Source: Haloferula luteola
GTDB taxonomy: Bacteria; Verrucomicrobiota; Verrucomicrobiia; Verrucomicrobiales; Akkermansiaceae
Reading direction: 5' to 3'
Assembly: GCF_014201715.1 (NCBI RefSeq)
Contig: NZ_JACHFD010000002.1
Span: 1-64,000, forward strand
DNA: 64,000 nucleotides
Position 1 is the stretch's first letter, and each line of letters starts with the position of its first letter. The notes beneath the pieces were generated by a model. The model made no database searches, was not told the origin of the DNA, and saw only the letters and a program-made list of their open reading frames with translations. Below, one piece after another: positions 16,488-25,619 of this stretch. Made by a program: the position numbers and the translations under genes.

Positions 16488-18621
16488 CGCCACCTCCTTC
16501 TTCCTGCATGTCGTCGTCCGAGTTCTCTGGAGCTACCGCGGGCTCCGGTGCCACGGGTTCCACCTCGGGCTCGATGGCTTCCGGTTGTTGGAAAATCCGG
16601 TACTGATCGTAGACGCGATTCACCTCGCCAAACGACCTCCCCGAGCGCATCGCCTCCAAAGTCTCCTGCTTGATCTCCGAATCGATCCAAAACACGTGAG
16701 AGACTTCTGGTTCGTTGGCGATCTTCACATTGAAGTCTTCCGGCCAGCGGAGCCAACGCCAGTATCCCACACGGTAAAAGGGCCTCTGATAGGCAGGCAC
16801 CCAGACCGCGCGGTCATGGAAAATGCGCTCCAGTTCATGGCTGGTCCGAATCACGGTCTCCAAGCTGCGGGCGTTGCGATTCTCCTCGAGGATCTTATCG
16901 ACCTCCTTGTCGGCAAAACTTGAGAGGTTGTTGGTCATCGGACGCGGCGTCTTGCCATCCTCAAGGAAGGCTTCCTTCGAATGGAACTGCTGGAAATAAT
17001 CTGGAAACGGCGGCGTGATCGCCCATCCCGCAAAAGCGATTTCATGCTCCTTGCGTGACGTCTTTTGGAAGGCCGCCGTCGCATCCAGACCCTCTAGCTT
17101 GAATTCGACCCCGGCCTTCTTGGCCTCCTCTTTGAGCCGCAGCATCATGGGATCAATCGCTGGATGCTTCACGTAGGTGATGGGAAACGACAATCTCTCC
17201 CCTCGATCATTGCGAAGAATCCCATCCTTCCCCCGCTTGGAATAACCGGCTCGTGCAAACGCATCCAAAGCCTTCGCCACCGAGAATTCCCGGGCTTTGA
17301 CATCTTTCGGTGAAATCTCGCCGAAACCTTCATTCAACAAATTCAATCGTTCCGCGTCTCCCCGCAGATCAAGGTTGATCACCTTGTCCCAGTTCGTCGC
17401 GTGGCTCAAACCCATACGAACATCGAGATTGTCAAGAGGCGGGCGGGCGAGATTGAAATACAACCCCCGAGACGGCCGGGGATAGTCGTTGTAAAACGTC
17501 ACCCGCTCAATGTATCCCTTGAAAACCGGATCCACCTCGGTCTGCTCATACCAGCGCTTGGCATCGTTCAACCAATAGATATCGATATCCCCGCGGAGGA
17601 ACATTTGGAAAATCTTCTCCTCATCGCGCACCAAACGATATTCGATGCGATCGACGTTGAATCGATTTTTGTAGTATTTGCGGTCTTTCGCCCACCAATC
17701 CTGCACTCGGCTCAGCGAAATCGAGCGACCCTTGAGGATGTCCTCCTTTCGAATCTGATAGGCTCCCGTCGTTGGGCGCGGGCGCCAATTGTAGCGCTCC
17801 TCAAAGTCGGGGCCGAACTGACGGTAGAACTCCTCCTGATACGGGGTGGCCGCTGCGAAATACGCCGCCATCGGTTTGGGAAACGCATTGCGGATGCAGA
17901 CGTAGTCTTTTCCGTAGGTCGCGATGCCCCAGAATTGGTCGCCGTAATAAATCCGGTAGTAGGGCTCCGTGAGATACGGAGAAAGGGCCACATAGTAAGT
18001 CATCAAGAAGTCCGCCGAGGTGACTTCCTTTCCATCCGACCAACGGGCGTCGTCATCGATGTGGTAGTAGACGGTCTGACCATCTTCGGCCACCGCCCAT
18101 CGATCCGCTAGGCCCGGAATGATTTCCCCCGTGTTGGGGTGAAGCGTCACCAGAGCCATCTCCACATCATCCCAATGGAAAGCCCGGAACGAATTGTTCG
18201 CCTCCTTGCCCACCACTCGGATCGTTGGAGGAAACGCGTTGCCTTGAATGTAAGTGTGAAGGGTGCCGCCCTTCTTCGCCTGTTCGGAGCCCAGCTCCGG
18301 TTGGTCCATGCCATCCTCCCACTGCAAGCCCTCAGGGAGGTCCGCCTCGGACAACTCCTCAAAGTAGTCAGGACGCTGCAATCGCCGCTCCAAATCTCCG
18401 AGATCACGCTGCGAATCCGCGTCACTGGGATCCGCCGCGATCGCCTGCTCAAGCTCCTGCTTCCGCTGGTCGAGCTTCTCGCGCACATCCCGGTTGTAGC
18501 GCTGATAAAACGCTTCTCGCTCGGCGGTGTTGTCGTAGGCCGGAAATTCGCGGGCTTCCCGACATTGGGTCAGCCACGGCACCACGGCCAACAGGGAGAT
18601 GGAAACGAACTTCCGGATCAT
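16480..18621 (-). CDS. Extracytoplasmic peptide-binding protein, YejA-like, with N- and C-terminal extensions
   Basis: The substrate-binding subunit (SBP_bac_5 family) of the YejABEF-like importer, 713 residues against ~600 for E. coli YejA. The N-terminus is a signal peptide ending WLTQCRE; the Cys suggests a lipoprotein but the lipobox is atypical. Residues ~25-105 are a charged, coiled-coil-prone region (REKLDQRKQELEQAIAA, DLGDLERRLQRP) not seen in ordinary SBPs. The core follows from KKGGTLHTYIQGNAFPPT, with LADRWAVAEDGQTVYYHIDD and ARWSDGKEVTSADF. The last ~40 residues are a Pro/Glu-rich acidic tail. Its start overlaps the yejE-like stop as ATGA. Confidence 0.9.
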   Translation of the reverse strand: MIRKFVSISLLAVVPWLTQCREAREFPAYDNTAEREAFYQRYNRDVREKLDQRKQELEQAIAADPSDADSQRDLGDLERRLQRPDYFEELSEADLPEGLQWEDGMDQPELGSEQAKKGGTLHTYIQGNAFPPTIRVVGKEANNSFRAFHWDDVEMALVTLHPNTGEIIPGLADRWAVAEDGQTVYYHIDDDARWSDGKEVTSADFLMTYYVALSPYLTEPYYRIYYGDQFWGIATYGKDYVCIRNAFPKPMAAYFAAATPYQEEFYRQFGPDFEERYNWRPRPTTGAYQIRKEDILKGRSISLSRVQDWWAKDRKYYKNRFNVDRIEYRLVRDEEKIFQMFLRGDIDIYWLNDAKRWYEQTEVDPVFKGYIERVTFYNDYPRPSRGLYFNLARPPLDNLDVRMGLSHATNWDKVINLDLRGDAERLNLLNEGFGEISPKDVKAREFSVAKALDAFARAGYSKRGKDGILRNDRGERLSFPITYVKHPAIDPMMLRLKEEAKKAGVEFKLEGLDATAAFQKTSRKEHEIAFAGWAITPPFPDYFQQFHSKEAFLEDGKTPRPMTNNLSSFADKEVDKILEENRNARSLETVIRTSHELERIFHDRAVWVPAYQRPFYRVGYWRWLRWPEDFNVKIANEPEVSHVFWIDSEIKQETLEAMRSGRSFGEVNRVYDQYRIFQQPEAIEPEVEPVAPEPAVAPENSDDDMQEEGGGDE

Positions 18622-20171
18622 TGGTAGGTGGTGAATTTTTTCGGGTCGAAAGCCTCACGAATCGCTTCGCCGACAAAAGTGATCAGCAGCAACAGCAACA
18701 CCATGATCACGAACACTGAAGAAACGATCCACGGCGCGCCGAGGTTCTCGACGCCATCATTGAGCACCCGGCCCCAACTGGGGTAGGAGTCCGGAACGCC
18801 AAATCCCAGGAAATCCAGCGCGGTGAGGGAGGCCACCACAGAAGACACACTGAACGGCACCAGTGTGACGATGGTGGAAATGGTGTTCGGCAGAATGTGC
18901 CGGAAAATCACCCGTGACGTTCCCGCCCCCAGAACCCTGGCGGCACTCACATAGTCACGGGCCTTTTCCTTGAAGGTCGAAGTCCGCAGATAGATGGCCA
19001 CGCTGATCCACGAAAAGATGCCGAGCACCACGATGATCGTCGCCAAGCTGATGTTATCGCGACCAATCTGCGCAGTGATGATCAACACCACCAAGAGAAA
19101 GGGCACATTGCTCAGGATCTCGATGATCCGCTGCATGAACAGATCGAAAAAGCCTCCGAAGTAACCCATCATCGATCCCAAAACCGTGCCGATCACATAG
19201 GTCAGCAACAGGTAAAACACCGAGGCCTTGAAGACCACCTGCATCCCACCAAAGAGTTGGGCGAGAATGTCCCAACCCTTCGAATCGGTCCCCAGCAAGT
19301 GCCCCCTCTCGAGACTGGGGGGCAGTGGCATGTAGATCCGCCGCACCCATTTCCCGCCCGACGGGGCATCCACTCGCGCAGGAACGCTTGAGTTCACCAT
19401 AGCACCATTCTGCCACACCTCGCGGCCCACCGGCGCACCGTCGGGCCCGTAGACTTCCGCGGGCCCCTCAGGTCGACCTTGGCGAATCCGGGCCGAGCGC
19501 AACAGATGCTCGCCTTGATCCGGATGATATGCGTAGGCGAATCCGTTGTAAGGTTGCGATTCCCCCTCCTCATAAAGCTGCCCATTCCGCACTTCGAGTG
19601 AGCGTTCCATCCATTCGTCCGAATCAAAGGTAGGATCCCATGGCACTGGCGGCATCCACACCTGAGTGGCCGTCCCTTCCGATTGCTTCTTGAGCTCGCG
19701 GTAATTGGCCTCCCCCCTGCCTTCCTGCCCAAAGGTGGTGGCATCGTAGGGCTTGGAAACAAAGGCCGGAAAATACCAGGAACCCTCGTACTTCACGGCG
19801 AGCGCACGGCGTCCCACCAGGGCCTGGTCGGCCATCGCCACCAGCACCAACAACAGTAGGAGGATGTAGGAACCGTAACCCCGCCCGATCGACCGGAAGC
19901 GTTCCATTTTTCGCAAAGTCAGTGGATTCCAATGAAATCCCCGGCTCTTCCACAAAAACACCCCGCCTACCAAAGCAAGCAACGCCGAGAAGGCGATGCC
20001 CACCACCGTCGCCTGATGCGCGCGCCAACTCTCCGGCTCGAAAGAACCAGGCGGAGCCGCAAAGGAGTAAAACCAACGCAGGGTGGGAATCTCCCAACCA
20101 CGATAGTGCCCGTACGACGCCAATGCGGCGCATAGGATCAACAAGAATCCGGTCTTCCTCGGGAAATTCAT
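18618..20171 (-). CDS. Peptide ABC permease, YejE-like, with embedded MORN-like repeats
   Basis: The inner-membrane permease, 517 residues against ~340 for E. coli YejE. The YejE hallmarks are present: a first helix followed by VKYEGSWYFPAF and TTFGQEG, then HLLGTDSKGWDIL (about 291-303), and the cytoplasmic coupling loop AARVLGAGTSRVIFRHILPN. Two things are unusual. There are two extra hydrophobic helices at the N-terminus (about 8-20 and 55-73). Residues ~192-260 in the periplasmic loop read as MORN_2/YwqK-like repeats (EVRNGQLYEEGESQPYNG, RQGRPEGPAEVYGPDGAPVG). It starts one base after the upstream permease stop. The permease call is firm; the repeat call is by eye. Confidence 0.9.
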   Translation of the reverse strand: MNFPRKTGFLLILCAALASYGHYRGWEIPTLRWFYSFAAPPGSFEPESWRAHQATVVGIAFSALLALVGGVFLWKSRGFHWNPLTLRKMERFRSIGRGYGSYILLLLLVLVAMADQALVGRRALAVKYEGSWYFPAFVSKPYDATTFGQEGRGEANYRELKKQSEGTATQVWMPPVPWDPTFDSDEWMERSLEVRNGQLYEEGESQPYNGFAYAYHPDQGEHLLRSARIRQGRPEGPAEVYGPDGAPVGREVWQNGAMVNSSVPARVDAPSGGKWVRRIYMPLPPSLERGHLLGTDSKGWDILAQLFGGMQVVFKASVFYLLLTYVIGTVLGSMMGYFGGFFDLFMQRIIEILSNVPFLLVVLIITAQIGRDNISLATIIVVLGIFSWISVAIYLRTSTFKEKARDYVSAARVLGAGTSRVIFRHILPNTISTIVTLVPFSVSSVVASLTALDFLGFGVPDSYPSWGRVLNDGVENLGAPWIVSSVFVIMVLLLLLITFVGEAIREAFDPKKFTTYQ

Positions 20172-20172
20172 T

Positions 20173-21462
20173 TCACTTGTAGCTCACCCTCGGATCGACC
20201 AGCGCAACACAAAGGTCCGAGATCACATTTCCCACCAGCATCAGCAGAGCGGAAACAAACAACACGCCCATGATCACCGGCTCATCAAATTCCAGAATGG
20301 AACTGAAACTCAGCAATCCAAATCCATTGATGTCGAAAACCTTCTCAATCAACACGCTGCCCGCGACAAAGATCGAGAGATTCGCCCCAAAAGTGGTTGC
20401 GATCGGAATGATCGAATTCCGGAAAGCATGCCGAAATACCGCCGTGCGGAACCCCGTGCCCTTCGCAATGGCCGTCCGCACATAATCCGCGGCGAGGTTG
20501 TCCATCAGGTTGTTTTTCATCAGCATCGTCATCATCGCAAAGGAACTCACCACATAGCACAGCATCGGCAGCGTCATGTGGTAAGCGAGATCCTTGAGCT
20601 TTCCTGCCAAAGAAAGCGTCGCGAAGTCATCGCCAATGAATCCGCCCAAGGCGAACCAGCGCCATTTCGCCGCCAGATAAACCACTAGCAAGGCTCCGAG
20701 CGCATAGCCGGGAATCGCGTAGCCACCGAACACCACGAGCGAGCTCAAGCTATCGAGCCAAGAGCGGTGTTTGATGGCCTTCACCACGCCCAGCGGCAGG
20801 CAAATCGCATAGATCAACACCAGCGAAATCCCTCCGAAAGTCAGCGAAACCGGCATCCGCTCAAGGATCATCGTCCACACGGGGTCCTGGTATTTCCTTG
20901 AGAAACCCAAGCTCCCCTGCAGCAGCCCGGCATACTTCGGCCGGAACAGCACCGCCCGGTATTCGGGCATCTTCGTGAGCGGCATGGACCCATCCACCCA
21001 GCGCTGCCAACGCTGCAACTGCTCATCGGGGGAAACCACCCGAGCTTCCCATCCCTCCGTAGAAACTCCCTCGGGGGCCCGGATCGCGGCCGTCTCTCCG
21101 GATCGGACAATCGTCACCTCGTCGATCGTTCCCGGCAGCGCAATCTTCACCTCGCTCTTTCCCTCAGGAAACTCCTTCCCAAGCTTGTCGGTATCCTTGG
21201 GCAACGCGCCCAACCACTCCAGATAGGCCCGCAAAATGCCCTTATCGCGATCGAATTCCTCCTCGATCTCCAGCACCTGAGCGGCGGTCAGTGAGAAACC
21301 CGCTTCCGCTCGGCTCCGTTTGGCGCCATCTCCCATCAACCGGGAAAGCGCCTGTTCCACCGGTCCGCCAGGGGTCAGTCGCACGATCGCGAAGACAAGC
21401 AGGGTGATCCCAATCAAAGTGACCGGTATCAACAGCAGGCGACGAAGGAAATAGGCTTTCAA
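20173..21462 (-). CDS. Peptide ABC permease, YejB-like, with enlarged periplasmic loop
   Basis: The second permease, 429 residues against ~365 for E. coli YejB. The start is TTG at 21462: it gives the family N-terminus MKAYFLRRLLLIPVTLIGI, and an in-frame stop lies 12 bases upstream. The early motif IVRLTPGGPVEQAL is conserved. An insertion of about 85 residues (~88-175, with a charged beta-rich stretch) sits in the first periplasmic loop before GLLQGSLGFSRKYQDPV. Five or six helices follow, with the coupling loop TAIAKGTGFRTAVFRHAFRN. It is the first gene of the minus-strand importer operon. Confidence 0.9.
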   Translation of the reverse strand: MKAYFLRRLLLIPVTLIGITLLVFAIVRLTPGGPVEQALSRLMGDGAKRSRAEAGFSLTAAQVLEIEEEFDRDKGILRAYLEWLGALPKDTDKLGKEFPEGKSEVKIALPGTIDEVTIVRSGETAAIRAPEGVSTEGWEARVVSPDEQLQRWQRWVDGSMPLTKMPEYRAVLFRPKYAGLLQGSLGFSRKYQDPVWTMILERMPVSLTFGGISLVLIYAICLPLGVVKAIKHRSWLDSLSSLVVFGGYAIPGYALGALLVVYLAAKWRWFALGGFIGDDFATLSLAGKLKDLAYHMTLPMLCYVVSSFAMMTMLMKNNLMDNLAADYVRTAIAKGTGFRTAVFRHAFRNSIIPIATTFGANLSIFVAGSVLIEKVFDINGFGLLSFSSILEFDEPVIMGVLFVSALLMLVGNVISDLCVALVDPRVSYK

Positions 21463-21490
21463 GAGGGGCTTCTAAGGGCAGGGAAACTCT

Positions 21491-21520
21491 AAAGAAAAGG
21501 CGGCCGGACTAGCAGCCGCC
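21491..21520 (-). terminator. Intrinsic terminator-like hairpin in the leader of the yejB-like gene
   Basis: On the minus strand GGCGGC (21520-21515) pairs with GCCGCC (21504-21499), and TTTTCTTT follows directly. It lies between the divergent promoter region and the TTG start 29 bases further on. With no minus-strand gene upstream, it either attenuates the importer operon or ends a small RNA from this region. Confidence 0.55.
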
Positions 21521-21986
21521 ATGCCGTTCTAGCTCTGCTCCGCGGCCATGCAAGCAAGGGATACCCGGATTCCGAAAGCCCTTTGCGAAAATTCGACCCA
21601 TCTTTCAGTAGATTCCGAAGTTTCCGCCCTTTCGGGGCCCCTAACGCCCCGACTTCCCCGCCCCCCCTTGCCCCTCACCTGCCCTCCATCGCTGTCGCAA
21701 GGAAATCCATCAGATCGGCCACCAATCGGCTCGGAATCTGCAACAGAATCGCCCAACCATTCTCTAGCCCCCCAAGCCCATTGTTCGCTCTGACTTTTCG
21801 CCTCCACCCATCACTCCGACCTCTTTCCAAAAATCGCCCCAGCTCCCTTTGGCAAAAATCGCTCAAAGGTGCGAGCCACGGCCTGATTTTCCGGTCGGCG
21901 CATGCCCAGTCGCTCCCCCATGGGTCCGATTTTCCAACTTTTTCCCTGCCAAGCGGCATTCCCGCCCGCTAAGTCACGCCCGAGTC
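21521..21986. other. Divergent intergenic region between two peptide importers
   Basis: About 465 bases with no convincing protein gene. It should contain the promoters for both importer operons. It has GC-rich tracts (GGGGCCCCTAACGCCCC near 21635) and several TTTTCC/AAAATC runs. A short minus-strand RNA ending at the hairpin above is possible. Confidence 0.45.
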
Positions 21987-23585
21987 ATGCCACGCCGTTT
22001 TCTCTTTCTGGCCGCCGCCGCCCTCGCCCTTGTCTCCTGTTCGCGTGAGACTCAGGTCGAGCGCGCCAATCGGGAAGGCATCCTGATTCTCGGCAATTCC
22101 GGTGAGCCCAAGTCCCTGGACCCCCAACTCGTCACCGGGGTCATCGAAAGTAAGATCATCAACTCCCTGATGGAAGGCTTGGTCGCCGATGATCCCGAAA
22201 ATGACGACGGCCTGCCCCCTGGCGCCGCGGCCTCCTGGGAGCACAATGACGACCTCACCGAGTGGACCTTCCACCTGCGTCCCGAGGGACGATGGTCCGA
22301 TGGAGTCCCGTTGACCGCTTCCGACTACGTCTTCTCCTTTCATCGCATGCTCCACCCGGACCTGATCGCTCCGTATGTGGAAATGCTCTATTTCATCGAA
22401 AACGCGGAAGCCTTCAACAAAGGCGAAATCTCCGACTTTTCCAAGGTCGGCGTGTGGGCGGACGATGACCTCACCCTGCGCTTCAAACTCCGGGAGCCAG
22501 TTCCTTTCCTCCCTTCCCTCACCCGCCACTACACTTGGTTCGCCGTTCCTCGCCACGTCATCCTCCAGCACGGAAAGATGACCGACCGCTTCACCGACTG
22601 GAGCGAGCCCCCCAACATGGTCGGCAATGGCCCATTTCGACTGAAATCCTGGAAGTTTCATGACTCCATCGAAGTCGAAAAAAACCCTCACTACTGGGGG
22701 GCGGACCAAGTCGCCCTCAATGGCATTCGCTTCCTGCCGATCGAAAACCCCTACACCGAGGCTCGGGCGTTTTTCTCCGGCCAGCTCCATAGCTCCTACA
22801 CCCTGCCGCCCGACCTGATCGACTCGGTGCGTAAGAAATCCCCCAAATATCTCCGCCAGGAACCCTACGTCGGCACCGTCTTTGTGCGCCTCAACACCAC
22901 TCGTAAGGGCCTCGACGACCCCCGTGTTCGCAGGGCCCTCGGTCTCGCCATCGACCGCGCCGCACTCACCGAATACGTCCTTGAAGGCTACTTCCCCGCC
23001 ACCTCACTGACCCCAAAAATGGGCCAGTATGAGCCGGATCCCGTGCTTCGCTTCGACCCGGAAGAAGCCCGTCGGCTCCTCGCCGAAGCGGGCTATCCCG
23101 ATGGCAAAGGCTTCCCTCGGTTTTCCGTTCTGATCAGCCGCCCGGCTGCCCGTGCCAGCACCGAAGCCCTTCAGGCCATGTGGCGCGAGCACCTCAACAT
23201 CATCGTCGACATCCAAAACAAAGACTGGGGCTCCTACATCTCCGCCCAACAGTCACTCGACTTCGACATCGCTTCTGCAGGATGGATTGGCGACTACCTC
23301 GATCCCACCACCTTCCTCAACCTGTGGACCCAAGGCAACGGCAACAACAACACCGGGTGGAGCAATCCCGAATTCGAAAACCTCCTCGACCAAGCGGCCC
23401 ACGAGTCCGACGCCGCCCAGCGCCTTGAAATCCTGCGCAAAGCCGAGTCCGTCGTCATGGCCGAACAACCCATCCTGCCCGTCGCCTACTACTCCCGCAA
23501 CTACCTCCTCCGCCCGGAGGTGAAAGGCTGGCATCCGCTGCTCCTCGACAACCACCCGTTCAAAACCCTCCGCCTCGATCCCTGA
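21987..23585 (+). CDS. oppA: Peptide-binding lipoprotein OppA (SBP_bac_5 family)
   Basis: Binds oligopeptides outside the cytoplasmic membrane and delivers them to the permease. The 532-residue length is standard. The ATG at 21987 gives a lipoprotein signal (MPRRFLFLAAAALALVSCSR) with lipobox LVSC. Family motifs are visible: GEPKSLDPQLVTG, EHNDDLTEWTFHLRPEGRWSDG (the SBP_bac_5 signature region) and LTASDYVFSFHRML. It heads a three-gene operon with no ATPase genes and is only distantly similar to the YejA-like protein of the divergent operon. Confidence 0.95.
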   Translation: MPRRFLFLAAAALALVSCSRETQVERANREGILILGNSGEPKSLDPQLVTGVIESKIINSLMEGLVADDPENDDGLPPGAAASWEHNDDLTEWTFHLRPEGRWSDGVPLTASDYVFSFHRMLHPDLIAPYVEMLYFIENAEAFNKGEISDFSKVGVWADDDLTLRFKLREPVPFLPSLTRHYTWFAVPRHVILQHGKMTDRFTDWSEPPNMVGNGPFRLKSWKFHDSIEVEKNPHYWGADQVALNGIRFLPIENPYTEARAFFSGQLHSSYTLPPDLIDSVRKKSPKYLRQEPYVGTVFVRLNTTRKGLDDPRVRRALGLAIDRAALTEYVLEGYFPATSLTPKMGQYEPDPVLRFDPEEARRLLAEAGYPDGKGFPRFSVLISRPAARASTEALQAMWREHLNIIVDIQNKDWGSYISAQQSLDFDIASAGWIGDYLDPTTFLNLWTQGNGNNNTGWSNPEFENLLDQAAHESDAAQRLEILRKAESVVMAEQPILPVAYYSRNYLLRPEVKGWHPLLLDNHPFKTLRLDP

Positions 23586-23586
23586 C

Positions 23587-24510
23587 ATGCTCCGCGCCAT
23601 TCTTCAGCGACTGCTCCAGGGCGTGCTCGTGCTCTTCGTCCTGTTCACGGTCACCTTCTTCCTCGTCAAAAAACTGCCATACGGCCCGTTCCAGCAGGAG
23701 AAAGCGATCCCGGACCACATCCGCGCCAAGGTCGAAGCCTACTACGGGCTCGATCAGCCGACTTCCGTTCAATATTTCAAGCGCCTCGGCAACTACCTGC
23801 ATGGCGACACCGGGCTCAGCTTGCGGCTTGAAGGCCAACCGGTATCGGCCATCATCGCCCAGGCTTTCCCGACATCCCTTCAGCTCGGTCTCGCAGCCAT
23901 GGTGGTTTCCCTCGGCGTCGGCATTCCTCTGGGCACACTCGCCGCCGCCAAGAAGAACTCCATGATCGACTTCGGCGCCATGGGCCTGGCCATGATTGGC
24001 ATCTGCCTTCCTGCCTTCGTCATCGGCCCGATTCTTGCCGAAATCTTCGGCAGGGGTCTTCAACTGCTCCCCGCCATCGGCTGGGAGCCTGCCGACCCCC
24101 GCTCGTGGATTCTTCCTGCCATCACCCTGGGTCTCGCCACCGCCGCCTACCTCTCGCGCCTCACCCGCGCCGGCATGCTCGACACCCTTTCCCAAGACTT
24201 CGTGCGCACCGCCAAGGCCAAGGGAGTTCCCGGCACCACCATCCTTCTCCGCCACTGCCTGCGGGGCGGCCTCATCCCTGCCGTCGCCTACGTTGGCCCC
24301 GCCTTTGCCGGTTTGATTTCCGGATCGGTCGTCATCGAAAGCATCTTCCAAATTCCAGGCCTCGGTCAGCACTTCATCAAGGCCATCGAGACTGGCGATG
24401 AACCTGTCATCCTCGCTTCCGTCATGCTTTTCGGCACCTTGATCATCCTCGCGAACTTCCTCACCGACCTTGTCTCCGTGTGGCTCAACCCGCGCCTCCG
24501 CACCCGATGA
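23587..24510 (+). CDS. oppB: Oligopeptide ABC permease OppB
   Basis: A 307-residue inner-membrane permease with a first helix (LLQGVLVLFVLFTVTFFLV), five more helices and the coupling loop RTAKAKGVPGTTILLRHCLR. The early motif is KKLPYGPFQ rather than the usual PGGPF. The ATG is one base after the oppA stop. Its end overlaps oppC as ATGA. It has the normal family length, unlike the enlarged YejB-like protein. Confidence 0.95.
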   Translation: MLRAILQRLLQGVLVLFVLFTVTFFLVKKLPYGPFQQEKAIPDHIRAKVEAYYGLDQPTSVQYFKRLGNYLHGDTGLSLRLEGQPVSAIIAQAFPTSLQLGLAAMVVSLGVGIPLGTLAAAKKNSMIDFGAMGLAMIGICLPAFVIGPILAEIFGRGLQLLPAIGWEPADPRSWILPAITLGLATAAYLSRLTRAGMLDTLSQDFVRTAKAKGVPGTTILLRHCLRGGLIPAVAYVGPAFAGLISGSVVIESIFQIPGLGQHFIKAIETGDEPVILASVMLFGTLIILANFLTDLVSVWLNPRLRTR

Positions 24511-25502
24511 GCACCGCTGCATCTTCTCCCGCTTCCCGCATCGAAAAAGGCGCCTCCCTATGGCAGGACGCTTGGCGACGTTTGTCCAAAAACCGTGCTG
24601 CCATGGTCAGCGTCGGCGTCCTCGCCGTCATTCTCCTTGCCTGCATCATCCTGCCCGCCATCCCGAAGTTCCTTCAGGACCCAGGCATGCAGAGCCTCGA
24701 AAACAAAAACCTCCCACCCAGTGCGGCTCACTGGTTTGGCACCGACCACCTCGGTCGCGACCTTTTCAGCCGGATCTTATTCGGCGGACGCGTGTCCATC
24801 ATGGTCGGCCTCATCACCACAATGGTCTCCGTCACCATCGGTATCACTTGGGGGGCGATTTCAGGCTACGTGGGAGGCCGCACCGATGCCTTCATGATGC
24901 GGACGGTCGACACCCTCTACGCCTTGCCTTTCCTCGTCATCGTGATCCTGCTCGGTGCGGTCTTGGAGCCCATCACGGGCCACGTCACTGAATTCACCGT
25001 GCGTCTCTTCACGCCATCGGGCAGCAGCGCAGCCAAGGCCAATGAGGTGCGCACGGCCGTCGAACCTTTCACCACCCTGGTTCCGCTGTTCATTGCCATC
25101 GGCGCCCTGTCCTGGCTCAACGTCTCACGGATCGTTCGCGCCCAAGTTCAAAGCGTCGCCAAACTCGAGTTCGTCGAGGCGGCCCGTTCGCTCGGGCTCG
25201 GGCATCTCCGCATCCTTTTCCGCCATATCCTCCCCAACACCCTGGGCCCCATCATCGTCTATACCACGCTGACCATCCCCGGTGTCATGCTTTTCGAAGC
25301 CACCCTTTCTTTCCTCGGACTCGGCGTGAAACCCCCGAACTCCTCGTGGGGCATCCTTATCGAAGAAGGAGCCAACCGCATGCTGTCCAACCCGCTTTTG
25401 CTCTTCTTCCCCGCCCTCTTTTTCTCCACCACTCTGTTCGCACTGAATTTCCTCGGCGATGGGCTGCGCGACGCACTCGATCCCAAGTCCTCCAAGGACT
25501 GA
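24507..25502 (+). CDS. oppC: Oligopeptide ABC permease OppC
   Basis: A 331-residue permease. The N-terminal cytoplasmic segment (SLWQDAWRRLSKNRAAMVS) and first helix are typical. HWFGTDHLGRDLFSRILFGG is the OppC signature, and the coupling loop is EAARSLGLGHLRILFRHILPN. A ~40-residue hydrophilic loop (about 165-205) precedes helix 4. The start at 24507 overlaps the oppB stop as ATGA. No ATPase gene follows; the next gene is radC, 117 bases on. Confidence 0.95.
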   Translation: MSTAASSPASRIEKGASLWQDAWRRLSKNRAAMVSVGVLAVILLACIILPAIPKFLQDPGMQSLENKNLPPSAAHWFGTDHLGRDLFSRILFGGRVSIMVGLITTMVSVTIGITWGAISGYVGGRTDAFMMRTVDTLYALPFLVIVILLGAVLEPITGHVTEFTVRLFTPSGSSAAKANEVRTAVEPFTTLVPLFIAIGALSWLNVSRIVRAQVQSVAKLEFVEAARSLGLGHLRILFRHILPNTLGPIIVYTTLTIPGVMLFEATLSFLGLGVKPPNSSWGILIEEGANRMLSNPLLLFFPALFFSTTLFALNFLGDGLRDALDPKSSKD

Positions 25503-25619
25503 TTCTTGGAATGCTCCCGCCGCCTATCCATCGCGGCCGACGCAAAAATACCGACGGGCACACATGATCCTTGAGAATCAGGGAGGGATGAGCTTCAGAT
25601 AGAAGCCTCCTCCCCTGCC

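Noticed and set aside
21548-21972. Short plus-strand frames before oppA
   Set aside because: Pro/Ser/Leu-rich translations of a GC-rich leader with no family match; oppA has a clean lipoprotein start at 21987.
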